Below the pieces are notes generated by a model. The model was not told where the DNA came from, did not search any database, and worked only from the letters and a program-made list of their open reading frames with translations. This document shows positions 42,501 to 48,784 of a stretch of DNA of 64,000 bases, piece by piece (positions within the stretch are counted from its first letter, which is position 1; the number at the start of each line of letters is the position of its first letter). This DNA comes from ZC4RG35 sp964571765 (lineage in GTDB: Bacteria; Actinomycetota; Acidimicrobiia; Spongiisociales; ZC4RG35): positions 1 through 64,000 of the forward strand of contig CAZNDH010000003.1 of NCBI GenBank assembly GCA_964571765.1, in the 5' to 3' direction. Position numbers and translations under genes: made by a program.

Positions 42501-43032
42501 CGGCGCGTTCCTTACGGCGCCGATGCTTGAGGATGCCCGCGGCCTCCTCGATGACCGCTCGATGGTCTTCGGGGGTGGCGCTGAGGACCTGCCCGATCTC
42601 GCCCTGGCCGATGATCACGTGTTGGTGCCGGCCCACCCCCGAATCGGCGAGGAGGTCCTGGATGTCGAGCAGCCGACACCCCACCCCGTTGAGCTCGTAG
42701 TCGCTGGAGCCGTCCCGGTAGAGCCTCCGGGTGATCGAGACCTCGTCGAGGTCGAGGTCGATCACCCGGTCGGCGTTGTCGATGACCAGCACCACCTCTG
42801 CCCGGTTGAGCGAAGGTCGGGTCGCCGTCCCGGCGAAAATGACGTCCTCCATCTTGGGAGTGCGCAGGCTCTTCGGCGACTGGGACCCCAGCACCCAGGA
42901 GAGGGCGTCGACCAGGTTGGACTTCCCCGAGCCGTTGGGCCCGACCACCACGGTGACACCCGGTCGGAACTCGAGGTGGCTCCGGTCGGCGAACGACTTG
43001 AACCCGGTCAGCTTCAGTGATTTCAGATACAC
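39583..43032 (-). CDS. smc: chromosome segregation protein SMC
   Basis: The SMC ATPase core of condensin. 1149 residues: N-terminal Walker A VVVGPNGSGKSNLVDALSWV (residues about 30-49), long coiled coils (about 170-500 and 650-990), a hinge domain in the middle (about 505-640, including LGRLVGLLDVPTGLEAAVAA), and the C-terminal head with signature SLLSGGERSLAALAFLFAIF and Walker B FYVLDEVEAALDD. The GTG start gives MYLKSLKLTGFKSFADRS, the canonical N-terminus. Likely co-transcribed with mutM upstream and ftsY and cdd downstream. The non-SMC partners ScpA/ScpB are not in this window. Confidence 0.98.
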   Translation of the reverse strand: MYLKSLKLTGFKSFADRSHLEFRPGVTVVVGPNGSGKSNLVDALSWVLGSQSPKSLRTPKMEDVIFAGTATRPSLNRAEVVLVIDNADRVIDLDLDEVSITRRLYRDGSSDYELNGVGCRLLDIQDLLADSGVGRHQHVIIGQGEIGQVLSATPEDHRAVIEEAAGILKHRRRKERAERRLERTDDDLLRLQDILTEITRQMRPLRRQARAAQKYQGIKDEVVALRLHLGGRQLAEYDRELTVATSERARLLESLEAEQEGSERARARLAELEESLAGDIAGLDLATTAAALLETVGERLRRIASVAEERRRAASGRLEATEARILDLRAEMDEIDVEIAGLGDAIDGMTLAAEAYESKFRALEDEERALATQSSLSPEGAMAAVRGEQSAVEAALYRDRRELDSLDHRLEVLRSQVESETGAITDINTEIRSLDSAVSGLQADYDEAARSRVSDQEAWSSAERSLTEARLRVASAEARVEAIEAALSGRLDEEARSMVESDLGALGRLVGLLDVPTGLEAAVAAALGRWVDAVAFSDRGSLRQIVGKVKGTGGGAVSVVSPTTGESVPAREIAGRLGLEPLVDLLGPAASAPLADSLLGDVIIVEGWVAGWEVVDSHPEVRVVTPEGDLITAQGVHLASPGGASPVMLENARLSLERAGVEEARAVSIHTSAKRRFDLSREQERSCLEALESAETGLAGRTEAMMRLKRSVTAVETDIRRLEERRTALVSALVSAESHLAELGARIESLHGEEADLVRAWEDLEARRRQIVSERERARSQWQEAAGLLRAATERSSMLTTRRGRILVEMERLGTGPEGTTDPDTLATVESVARQAVDLLGAKLAILRDRQAGLRETTSRLREDLAGARAEEDDRRRAMTVARERVAQLDTKLVELRMHREAVTEAIRRDADANIEAAYRAPTPHIPEGTDPEELLRTRLAELTRLGPINPLAAAEYRDLEERHDFLVSQMSDVEQSRAELRKVINALDEEIARRFHDAFDEVATSFDRYFSVLFPGGRGRIRLVDTADPESGVSIDAQPMGKKVSQLSLLSGGERSLAALAFLFAIFEARPSPFYVLDEVEAALDDVNLRRFLRIVDEFRTRAQLIIVTHQQQTMEAADVLYGVTMETGGASQALRKDMTSVIAGQIA

Positions 43033-43114
43033 GTTTCCCTGCCTGGCGACGGAGTGACGAGCATGAGGGAACGACCCGCTCCTACCTGGTGAATGACATC
43101 TCTGTGATTACCGC

Positions 43115-43966
43115 TCAGGCTAACAACCCTTCGCCTGATCGCTGGCAATGGGGGCAGAAATGGGTGGAACGACCCCTGACCACGACCCGGATGATCGACG
43201 TGCCGCATGACGGGCAGGGGAGCCCCTCCCTCCCGTAAACCGCCAGACGTTCCAGGTTCTCCCCTGCCCGACCGTCGGGGAGGAGGTAGGCCATGTCGTC
43301 GAGAGTGGTGCCCCCGGACTCGATCGCTGCCGAGAGGACCTCGCTGATCGCCGTGGCAATCCGGCCCAGCCCGGTCTGGGAGAGTTCCCCACCCGGTGTC
43401 AGTGGGTGGATCCCGGCGGCGTGGAGGACCTCGTCGGCGTAGATGTTCCCCAGCCCGGCCACGGGTCTCTGGTCGAGGAGGAGGACTTTGATGGCGGCAG
43501 TGCGCCCGGAGAGCCGCTCGGCGAGGCGGGAGGCGTCGGGTGGATCGACCCAGGCGTCCGGGCCGAGGCGGCTCAGCGGTGAGTCGGCGACCTCGTCGGC
43601 GTCGAGCACAGCCACAAAGCCAAAGGTCCGGGGATCGGTGAAGCGGACTTCGACTCCGTCATCCAAGCCGAGCAGGACGTGGGTGTGGGGTGGGACATGG
43701 TCACCCGGGTGGGCAAGGGTGAACCTGCCCGACATCCCCAGATGGGCCACGAGGGTGTAGTCGTCGTCGAGGGCCCCCACCAGGAACTTGCCGTGCCGCC
43801 CCACGCTGATGACCCGTCTGTCCCGCAGGCGCCCTTCCAGCTCCTCTGTGGAGGCGTTGAAACGGGCCGTCCTCGGATGGGTGACCTCGGCCGACTTCAC
43901 CAGCCGACCGGTCATCGCGGTCTCCAGATGTCTTCGGGTGGTCTCGACTTCGGGAAGCTCGGGCAA
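43115..43966 (-). CDS. mutM: formamidopyrimidine-DNA glycosylase
   Basis: Removes oxidised purines such as 8-oxoguanine. 283 residues beginning (M)PELPEVETTRRHLE, where Pro2 is the catalytic nucleophile and Glu3 the proton donor. Lys in GRHGKFLVG, the H2TH segment (GLGNIYADEVLHAAGIHPLT) and the C-terminal zinc finger CPSCGTSIIRVVVRGRSTHF followed by CPHC are present. The start is a TTG. The upstream region shares a palindromic -10 sequence with the divergent membrane protein gene. Confidence 0.97.
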   Translation of the reverse strand: MPELPEVETTRRHLETAMTGRLVKSAEVTHPRTARFNASTEELEGRLRDRRVISVGRHGKFLVGALDDDYTLVAHLGMSGRFTLAHPGDHVPPHTHVLLGLDDGVEVRFTDPRTFGFVAVLDADEVADSPLSRLGPDAWVDPPDASRLAERLSGRTAAIKVLLLDQRPVAGLGNIYADEVLHAAGIHPLTPGGELSQTGLGRIATAISEVLSAAIESGGTTLDDMAYLLPDGRAGENLERLAVYGREGLPCPSCGTSIIRVVVRGRSTHFCPHCQRSGEGLLA

Positions 43967-43991
43967 CGCGGTGAGGGCTCGGGGAGCGGAT

Positions 43992-43998
43992 TACGGTA
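43992..43998. promoter_or_regulatory. overlapping back-to-back -10 hexamers (bidirectional promoter candidate)
   Basis: The stretch TTACGGTAA contains TACGGT on the plus strand (43992-43997, 9 nt before the ATG at 44007) and TACCGT on the minus strand (43993-43998, 26 nt before the mutM TTG). The two hexamers overlap by five bases, so one site could fire in either direction. Confidence 0.45.
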
Positions 43999-44006
43999 AC
44001 CGCCCG

Positions 44007-44897
44007 ATGCGGATACTCCCTCGCCCCTTCGGCCAGGTGCTCAACGATGCCCTCGCCTCCCTGGGGAGGGTGTGGCGTCCCCTGCTCTCTACCTCCCTCC
44101 TGGTCTTCATCCCCGGCGGTGTGGTCACCCTGCTCATCTTTCAGACCACTGGCGCCACCGACTTCCTCCGAGCGCTGTTCAACGACACCGGCTACCTGCA
44201 GACCCTCCCCCCCGAGGTCTTCTTCGAGCTTGCCCGGCCCTTCCTCATTGCAGTGGCTCTCACCCTGATCGTCCAGGCCCTGGCCACCATCTACGTGTAC
44301 GTGGTGTGCCACCGGGTGGTGGTCGCCGACATCCGTGGGGAGAGCCTGGGGGGAAGGCAGGCCAGGCGGCCCGGCGCCCGTCGGGTGGCGGTGGCGTTGG
44401 CCGCCGGGCTCATCGCCTTGATCCTCGCCGCAGGGGCGATCATGGTTGGGCTGACGGCGTGGTCGGTGCCTGCTGGCACGGTGGGCACCCCCAATCCCAC
44501 CAGCGGCGTGATCGCCCTGGTTCTGCTGGTGGGACTGTTGACCCCGGGGATATGGCTGGCGATCGCACTCTCCATGGTGACCCCGGTGGCCGCCATCGAA
44601 GGGCGCGGGGTGGTGGCCTCGCTCTATCGGAGCCGCCAGTTGGTCAGGGGCCGCTGGTGGCCCACCTTGGGCTTCCTGCTGCTGGTCGGCCTGATGGGCT
44701 CGGCGGCCATCCAACTGATCCAGCTGGTCGCCATCCCGTTGTCGGCGGCCGGCGAGGTGAGCTCCGGGCTGTCGTTGGTCTCGGCTCTGGGCATCGCCGC
44801 GCAAGGCCCGATTGCAGCGGCCATGGGAGCAACCTTCACCCACTGGTACATCGACCTCCGCTCCCGCCGGGAAGCAGTGGTCGCCGATCAGCTCTGA
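44007..44897 (+). CDS. multi-pass membrane protein, glycerophosphodiester phosphodiesterase membrane-domain-like
   Basis: A 296-residue protein with about six hydrophobic segments (LLSTSLLVFIPGGVVTLLIF; FLIAVALTLIVQALATIYVY; VAVALAAGLIALILAAGAIM; VIALVLLVGLLTPGIWLAIA; TLGFLLLVGLMGSAAIQLIQ; LVSALGIAAQGPIAAAMGAT). The pattern 'SL.MVTPVAAIEGRGVVASLYRS' before a hydrophobic run is typical of the YckC/GPDP membrane-domain family. The function is unknown. The ATG at 44007 follows the shared promoter site; the longer open frame runs through mutM antisense and is rejected. It overlaps the rnc 3' end by 10 bp. Confidence 0.8.
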   Translation: MRILPRPFGQVLNDALASLGRVWRPLLSTSLLVFIPGGVVTLLIFQTTGATDFLRALFNDTGYLQTLPPEVFFELARPFLIAVALTLIVQALATIYVYVVCHRVVVADIRGESLGGRQARRPGARRVAVALAAGLIALILAAGAIMVGLTAWSVPAGTVGTPNPTSGVIALVLLVGLLTPGIWLAIALSMVTPVAAIEGRGVVASLYRSRQLVRGRWWPTLGFLLLVGLMGSAAIQLIQLVAIPLSAAGEVSSGLSLVSALGIAAQGPIAAAMGATFTHWYIDLRSRREAVVADQL

Positions 44898-45556
44898 CCG
44901 AGCGACTCCAGGGCGACCCGGGCAGCCTCCTGCTCGGCTTCCTTCTTCGACCGGCCCTCACCGGCACCCGCCGGGGAACCGTCGATCATTGCCAAGGCAC
45001 GGAAACGACGGTCGTGGTCTGGCCCCCAACCCTCGACCTCGTAGACCGGTCGCAGGCCCACCCGGGCGAGCTCCTCTTGGAGCCGAGTCTTGTAGTCCTT
45101 GACCCCGGGATGCCGGGCTCGCTCCTCGATACGCCCCTCCCACAACCTGTTGACCACCGCGGCAGCGACGGGCAGGCCGCCGTCGAGGTAGACCGCGCCC
45201 AGGATGGCTTCGACGGCGTCTGCCAGAATCGAGTCCTTGGAGCGGCCTCCGGTCATCGCCTCTCCGTGTGCCAGCTCGAGGTGGTCACCCAGGTCGAGGG
45301 CCCGGGCCACCTCAGCCAGGGTGGGCCGGCTCACCACAGCCGCCCGAACCTTGGCCAACTGCCCTTCGGCGAGATGGGGGAACCTCTCGTAGAGGGTGTC
45401 GGTGATCACCAGCTGGAGCACTGCGTCGCCAAGGAACTCGAGACGCTCGTTGTCGTTACGCCCCGGGTCGTCGGAGCTGACCGAGCGGTGGGTGAGGGCG
45501 AGCCGCAACAGCTCCGGTCGGGAGAAGCTGTGTCCCAGCCGCTCCTCGAGGCTCAT
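44888..45556 (-). CDS. rnc: ribonuclease III
   Basis: Cuts double-stranded RNA in rRNA and mRNA processing. 222 residues: the catalytic domain has NDNERLEFLGDAVLQLVITD (the RNase III signature) and the second acidic site DSILADAVEAILGAVYLDGG. The C-terminal double-stranded RNA-binding domain has DYKTRLQEELARVG and GRSKKEAEQEAARVALES. The start overlaps the plsX stop (ATGA), forming the usual plsX-rnc arrangement. Confidence 0.97.
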   Translation of the reverse strand: MSLEERLGHSFSRPELLRLALTHRSVSSDDPGRNDNERLEFLGDAVLQLVITDTLYERFPHLAEGQLAKVRAAVVSRPTLAEVARALDLGDHLELAHGEAMTGGRSKDSILADAVEAILGAVYLDGGLPVAAAVVNRLWEGRIEERARHPGVKDYKTRLQEELARVGLRPVYEVEGWGPDHDRRFRALAMIDGSPAGAGEGRSKKEAEQEAARVALESLGQS

Positions 45557-46521
45557 CCCAACTGCTCGGCAATGCGCCCGGGCAGGTCCTGGTCGGCACC
45601 CTCCGATGCCATGCTCAGGGCGTTGGCGATGGCCACCCGGGTCGAGGACCCATGGGCGATCACCGTTACTCCCTTGACCCCGAGAAGCTGCGCACCGCCA
45701 TAGGTCTCGTAGTCGAGTTTGTTGCGCACCGTGGCCAGGGCGGGAAACACCTGCACCTGGACCTCGGCGGAGAGGCTCGACACCGCCTCCAGGAAATACT
45801 GGGTGACGAGCTTGGCCGCCCCCTCCGTCGTCTTGAGGAAGACGTTGCCGGTAAACCCGTCGGTGACTATCACGTCCGCCTTGTCGGTAGCGATGTCCCG
45901 ACCCTCGACGTTGCCCACGAACTCGTAAGAGCCCGCCTCCAACAGGTCGTAGGCCGCCCGCTCCAGTTCCCGCCCCTTCCCCTTCTCCTCCCCAATGGAG
46001 AGCAGCGCCACCCGGGGCCGATCGACTCCGAGGAGGGTCTGGGCCGCCACCGAGCCCATGACCGCGAACTGCTCGATCTGGGCCGGGGTGACCTCGGGGT
46101 TGGCCCCGGAATCGAGTACCAGGGTCGGAGTGCCAGGTGTGGGGAAGATGGTGGCGATCGCCGGGCGGGCCACACCTCTAGCCCTGCCGATGACGATAGC
46201 GGCCGCGGCCATGGCCGCCCCGGTCGACCCGGCACTGACCCACCCCTCGGCGTCGCCGTCGGCCACCATCCGAGCGCAGACCCCGACCGATGACCCCGGT
46301 TTCTCTCTGAGCGCCCGGGCCGGGTCATCGCCCATCGAGATCACGTCGGGGGCGTCGACCACCGGAAGCCGGATCTGGTGTTGGCCCAACTCCGCCTCGA
46401 TTAGGTCGGCCCGGCCCACGAGGACCACGTCGACGCCACGACGCGAGGCCTCGACCGCCCCGGCGACGGTCTCAACAGGGGCGAAGTCACCCCCCATTGC
46501 GTCGAGGGCGATCCGGGCCAA
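45553..46521 (-). CDS. plsX: phosphate acyltransferase PlsX
   Basis: Makes acyl-phosphate from acyl-ACP for phospholipid synthesis. 322 residues: ARIALDAMGGDFAPVETVAG at the N-terminus, VGVCARMVADGDAEGWVSAG, STGAAMAAAAIVIGRARG, ATIFPTPGTPTLVLDSGANP, and the C-terminal YGGAQLLGVKGVTVIAHGSS. The start is a TTG four bases after the rpmF stop, in the common rpmF-plsX order. Confidence 0.96.
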   Translation of the reverse strand: MARIALDAMGGDFAPVETVAGAVEASRRGVDVVLVGRADLIEAELGQHQIRLPVVDAPDVISMGDDPARALREKPGSSVGVCARMVADGDAEGWVSAGSTGAAMAAAAIVIGRARGVARPAIATIFPTPGTPTLVLDSGANPEVTPAQIEQFAVMGSVAAQTLLGVDRPRVALLSIGEEKGKGRELERAAYDLLEAGSYEFVGNVEGRDIATDKADVIVTDGFTGNVFLKTTEGAAKLVTQYFLEAVSSLSAEVQVQVFPALATVRNKLDYETYGGAQLLGVKGVTVIAHGSSTRVAIANALSMASEGADQDLPGRIAEQLG

Positions 46522-46525
46522 CGGA

Positions 46526-46702
46526 TCAGCCGGTTTCGATCACTTCACGACCAGCGTAGGTGCCACACTCTCGGCAGGCGCGGTGGGGAAGCTTGGGCTT
46601 GCCACACTGCTCGCAGGCGACGGCGCGAGGGGCTTTCACCTTCCACACCGCCTTACGGCGACGGGTGCGGGAACGCGACATCTTCTTCTTGGGCACCGCC
46701 AT
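46526..46702 (-). CDS. rpmF: 50S ribosomal protein L32
   Basis: A 58-residue L32: AVPKKKMSRSRTRRRKAVWK followed by a zinc ribbon ACEQCGKPKLPHRACRECGT, with two CxxC pairs (the zinc-binding, C+ form), and the ending YAGREVIETG. It is too short for many gene callers but is unmistakable. It lies between the DUF177 gene and plsX, the standard order. Confidence 0.95.
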   Translation of the reverse strand: MAVPKKKMSRSRTRRRKAVWKVKAPRAVACEQCGKPKLPHRACRECGTYAGREVIETG

Positions 46703-46723
46703 GTCGGGGCACTCCTTGGTCTG

Positions 46724-47215
46724 TCAGGGATCGAACAAGTCTTTGAGGTCGGCGAACGGGGAGTCGGAGTCGTCTCCGTGCCCGTCGCACGGGTCCGTAT
46801 TCAAGTCGGTTCCACAGATTGGGCAAAGTCCCCTGCAGTCGGGGCGGCACACCGGCGCCAGGGGCATTCCCATGGCCATCTCGTCGGTCACCGGCCCGGA
46901 TAGGTCCACCTCACCGCCGGCGATGACATAGCCGTTTTCGTCTGGGACCGGCGAGAAGTGCTGGGATCCGTTTACCTCGAGCTCCTCGGTCCACCCGGTC
47001 AGACAGCGCAGGCACCTGATGTCGGCGGGAGCTCGAGCGGAGAAGTCGGTCTGGACACCGTCCACGGTGCCGGTAACGACCCCGCCGACCTCCATGACAC
47101 CCTCCACCTTGGTGTCGACGAGACGCAGGCTCACCGGCAGGGACCCGGTGAACACCCTGCTCTTTTCGGGGTGGCCCACCAAGTCGTCCACCCTAAACAC
47201 CAGACCGTCGGACAC
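46724..47215 (-). CDS. YceD/DUF177 family protein
   Basis: A 163-residue protein of the DUF177 family, which is linked to 23S rRNA maturation in some bacteria. Characteristic pieces: LRLVDTKVEGVMEVGGVVTG, ADIRCLRCLTGW with a CxxC pair, PVTDEMAMGMPLAPVCRPDC and RGLCPICGTDLNTDPC with several more cysteines (likely metal-binding), and the end DSPFADLKDLF. It is encoded directly before rpmF as in most bacteria. Confidence 0.92.
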   Translation of the reverse strand: MSDGLVFRVDDLVGHPEKSRVFTGSLPVSLRLVDTKVEGVMEVGGVVTGTVDGVQTDFSARAPADIRCLRCLTGWTEELEVNGSQHFSPVPDENGYVIAGGEVDLSGPVTDEMAMGMPLAPVCRPDCRGLCPICGTDLNTDPCDGHGDDSDSPFADLKDLFDP

Positions 47216-47235
47216 CTCCGCTCCTCGGACTTGGC

Positions 47236-47775
47236 TCAGACGGGTACGTCGGGGCTCTTGGGCCTGGCCTGGTGGAGCTCCTCCCGGCCGGAGTGGATCT
47301 GGTTGATGATCCCGCCGAGGAGGACCTCGACCTTCTGCAGGATCTTCTCGATGTAGTCCTCCGCCTCGAGTCGAAGACGACGAGCCTCGCCTTCCGCCCG
47401 CCTCACCAGGATGTTGGCCTCCTCGACCGCCTCGGCGAGGATGTTGGTGTCGGATACCAACTCGTCGGCCTCTTCCCGAGCGGTGCCCAGGATCTCCTTG
47501 GCCTTCTCATTGGTGCGGGCGATGAATGCCTCACGCTCCCGGACCATCCAACGGGCGGCTCGCAACTCGTCGGGAAGACTGGTGCGCAGGGCCTCCAGTT
47601 TGGCGAGGAACAAGTCCCGGTCGACCAAGGCGCTGGCCGACAGGGGCATCGACTTCGCCTGGTGGAGGTGGACGATGAGGTCATCGACGATGTCGAGTAT
47701 GTCGGACTGCTCGGCGCGTACCGTGGCGTCGACCACCACCTCGGTGGTGTCAACCGTCTCTGTCTCCTGACTCAT
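47236..47775 (-). CDS. DivIVA/SepIVA-like coiled-coil protein
   Basis: A 179-residue acidic, helix-rich protein without hydrophobic segments. The middle (about residues 60-165: REAFIARTNEKAKEILGTAR, AVEEANILVRRAEGEARRLR, RLEAEDYIEKILQKVEVLLG) is a long coiled coil. By position (between DUF177 and coaD) and character it corresponds to the mycobacterial Rv2927c/SepIVA type, a DivIVA-like septation factor. The positional evidence is strong and the functional equivalence is inference. Confidence 0.8.
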   Translation of the reverse strand: MSQETETVDTTEVVVDATVRAEQSDILDIVDDLIVHLHQAKSMPLSASALVDRDLFLAKLEALRTSLPDELRAARWMVREREAFIARTNEKAKEILGTAREEADELVSDTNILAEAVEEANILVRRAEGEARRLRLEAEDYIEKILQKVEVLLGGIINQIHSGREELHQARPKSPDVPV

Positions 47776-48239
47776 TGCAATCGCTCCTTGAGTGCCTTCT
47801 CCACCACGTCGGGAACCAACCCGCTGACCGATCCCCCCAGTCTCGCCACTTCCTTGACCAACGAGGACGAGACGAACCGAAGGTCGGGCCGGGTCGAGAT
47901 GAACATCGTTTCCATGCCGGTGAGATGGCGATTCATCTGGGCCATCTGGGTCTCGTACTCGTAGTCCGCAGAGGTGCGAAGGCCTTTGACCACGAGGTCG
48001 GCGCCCACCTCCCTGACATGGTCGACGAGGAGCCCTCCGAAGGTGGCCACCTCCAGCCGATCACCGTACATCCCGGCGAACATCTCCGACCTCTCGGCGG
48101 CAGTGAACATCGGCTGTTTCGAGGGGTTGTCGATGATGGACACCACGACCCGGTCGAAGATGGACAAGACCCGGTCGATCAGGTCTACATGGCCGTTGGT
48201 CGGCGGGTCAAAGCTCCCGGGGCACAGGGCGGTGGTCAT
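47772..48239 (-). CDS. coaD: phosphopantetheine adenylyltransferase
   Basis: Penultimate step of coenzyme A synthesis. 155 residues: ALCPGSFDPPTNGHVDLIDR with the nucleotidyltransferase T/NxGH motif, PMFTAAERSEMFAGM, VVKGLRTSADYEYETQMAQM with the conserved K-G-L-R, and SSSLVKEVARLGGSVSGLVP. The start overlaps the end of rsmD by 32 bp, and the stop overlaps the SepIVA-like gene start. Confidence 0.97.
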   Translation of the reverse strand: MTTALCPGSFDPPTNGHVDLIDRVLSIFDRVVVSIIDNPSKQPMFTAAERSEMFAGMYGDRLEVATFGGLLVDHVREVGADLVVKGLRTSADYEYETQMAQMNRHLTGMETMFISTRPDLRFVSSSLVKEVARLGGSVSGLVPDVVEKALKERLQ

Positions 48240-48783
48240 CGTTGGGGGTCACCTTCTCGTATCTGAAGATTCTGGTATCCCCGTACCGCTTATCGGTGGC
48301 AACCCGCCATGTTTCAGGTGGCCGGGGAGCACTGTCCGTGGCCCGACGCGATACCACAACCTCGCCCTCGGGGGCGAGGATCCGGTCGACCATGGCCAAC
48401 TCCTCATCCAGAGCCGACGTGTCCAGGTCCCAAGGAGGATCAATGAAAACCAGGTGAAAGGTGACGTCGCACTTGTGGAGAAAGGCACGTACCTCGCCGG
48501 GGACCACCTCACCGCCAAGACGCAGACTTTCGACGTTGTCCCCCAGGGCGTGCAGGGCCTTGCGGCCCCGCTCGACGAACACCGCCGATCTCGCGCCCCG
48601 TGACAGCGCCTCCAGGCCGAACGACCCGGAACCGGCGTATAGATCGGCAACATCGGCATCCCGGACCCAGTCGCCGATCGCGGAGAACACCGCCTCACGG
48701 GCACGGTCGGTGACCGGGCGGGTGCCACGAGTATCCGGTGCCCTGAGCCTCCTCCCCCGGGCCGAGCCGCCAATGATCCTCAT
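48208..48783 (-). CDS. rsmD: 16S rRNA (guanine-966-N2)-methyltransferase RsmD
   Basis: Methylates G966 of 16S rRNA. 191 residues: MRIIGGSARGRRLRAPDTRG, RPVTDRAREAVFSAIGDW, the SAM loop VADLYAGSGSFGLEALSRGA, and the catalytic HLVFIDPPWDLDT (DPPW variant of the DPPY motif). It precedes coaD as in most bacteria, with a 32-bp overlap, and follows recG by 1 bp. Confidence 0.95.
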   Translation of the reverse strand: MRIIGGSARGRRLRAPDTRGTRPVTDRAREAVFSAIGDWVRDADVADLYAGSGSFGLEALSRGARSAVFVERGRKALHALGDNVESLRLGGEVVPGEVRAFLHKCDVTFHLVFIDPPWDLDTSALDEELAMVDRILAPEGEVVVSRRATDSAPRPPETWRVATDKRYGDTRIFRYEKVTPNDDHRPVPREL

Positions 48784-48784
48784 C

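Noticed and set aside
48208..48239. Frameshift or misassembly at the rsmD-coaD overlap
   Set aside because: Both proteins are complete with family-typical ends, and the 32-bp overlap is compatible with normal translation of both.
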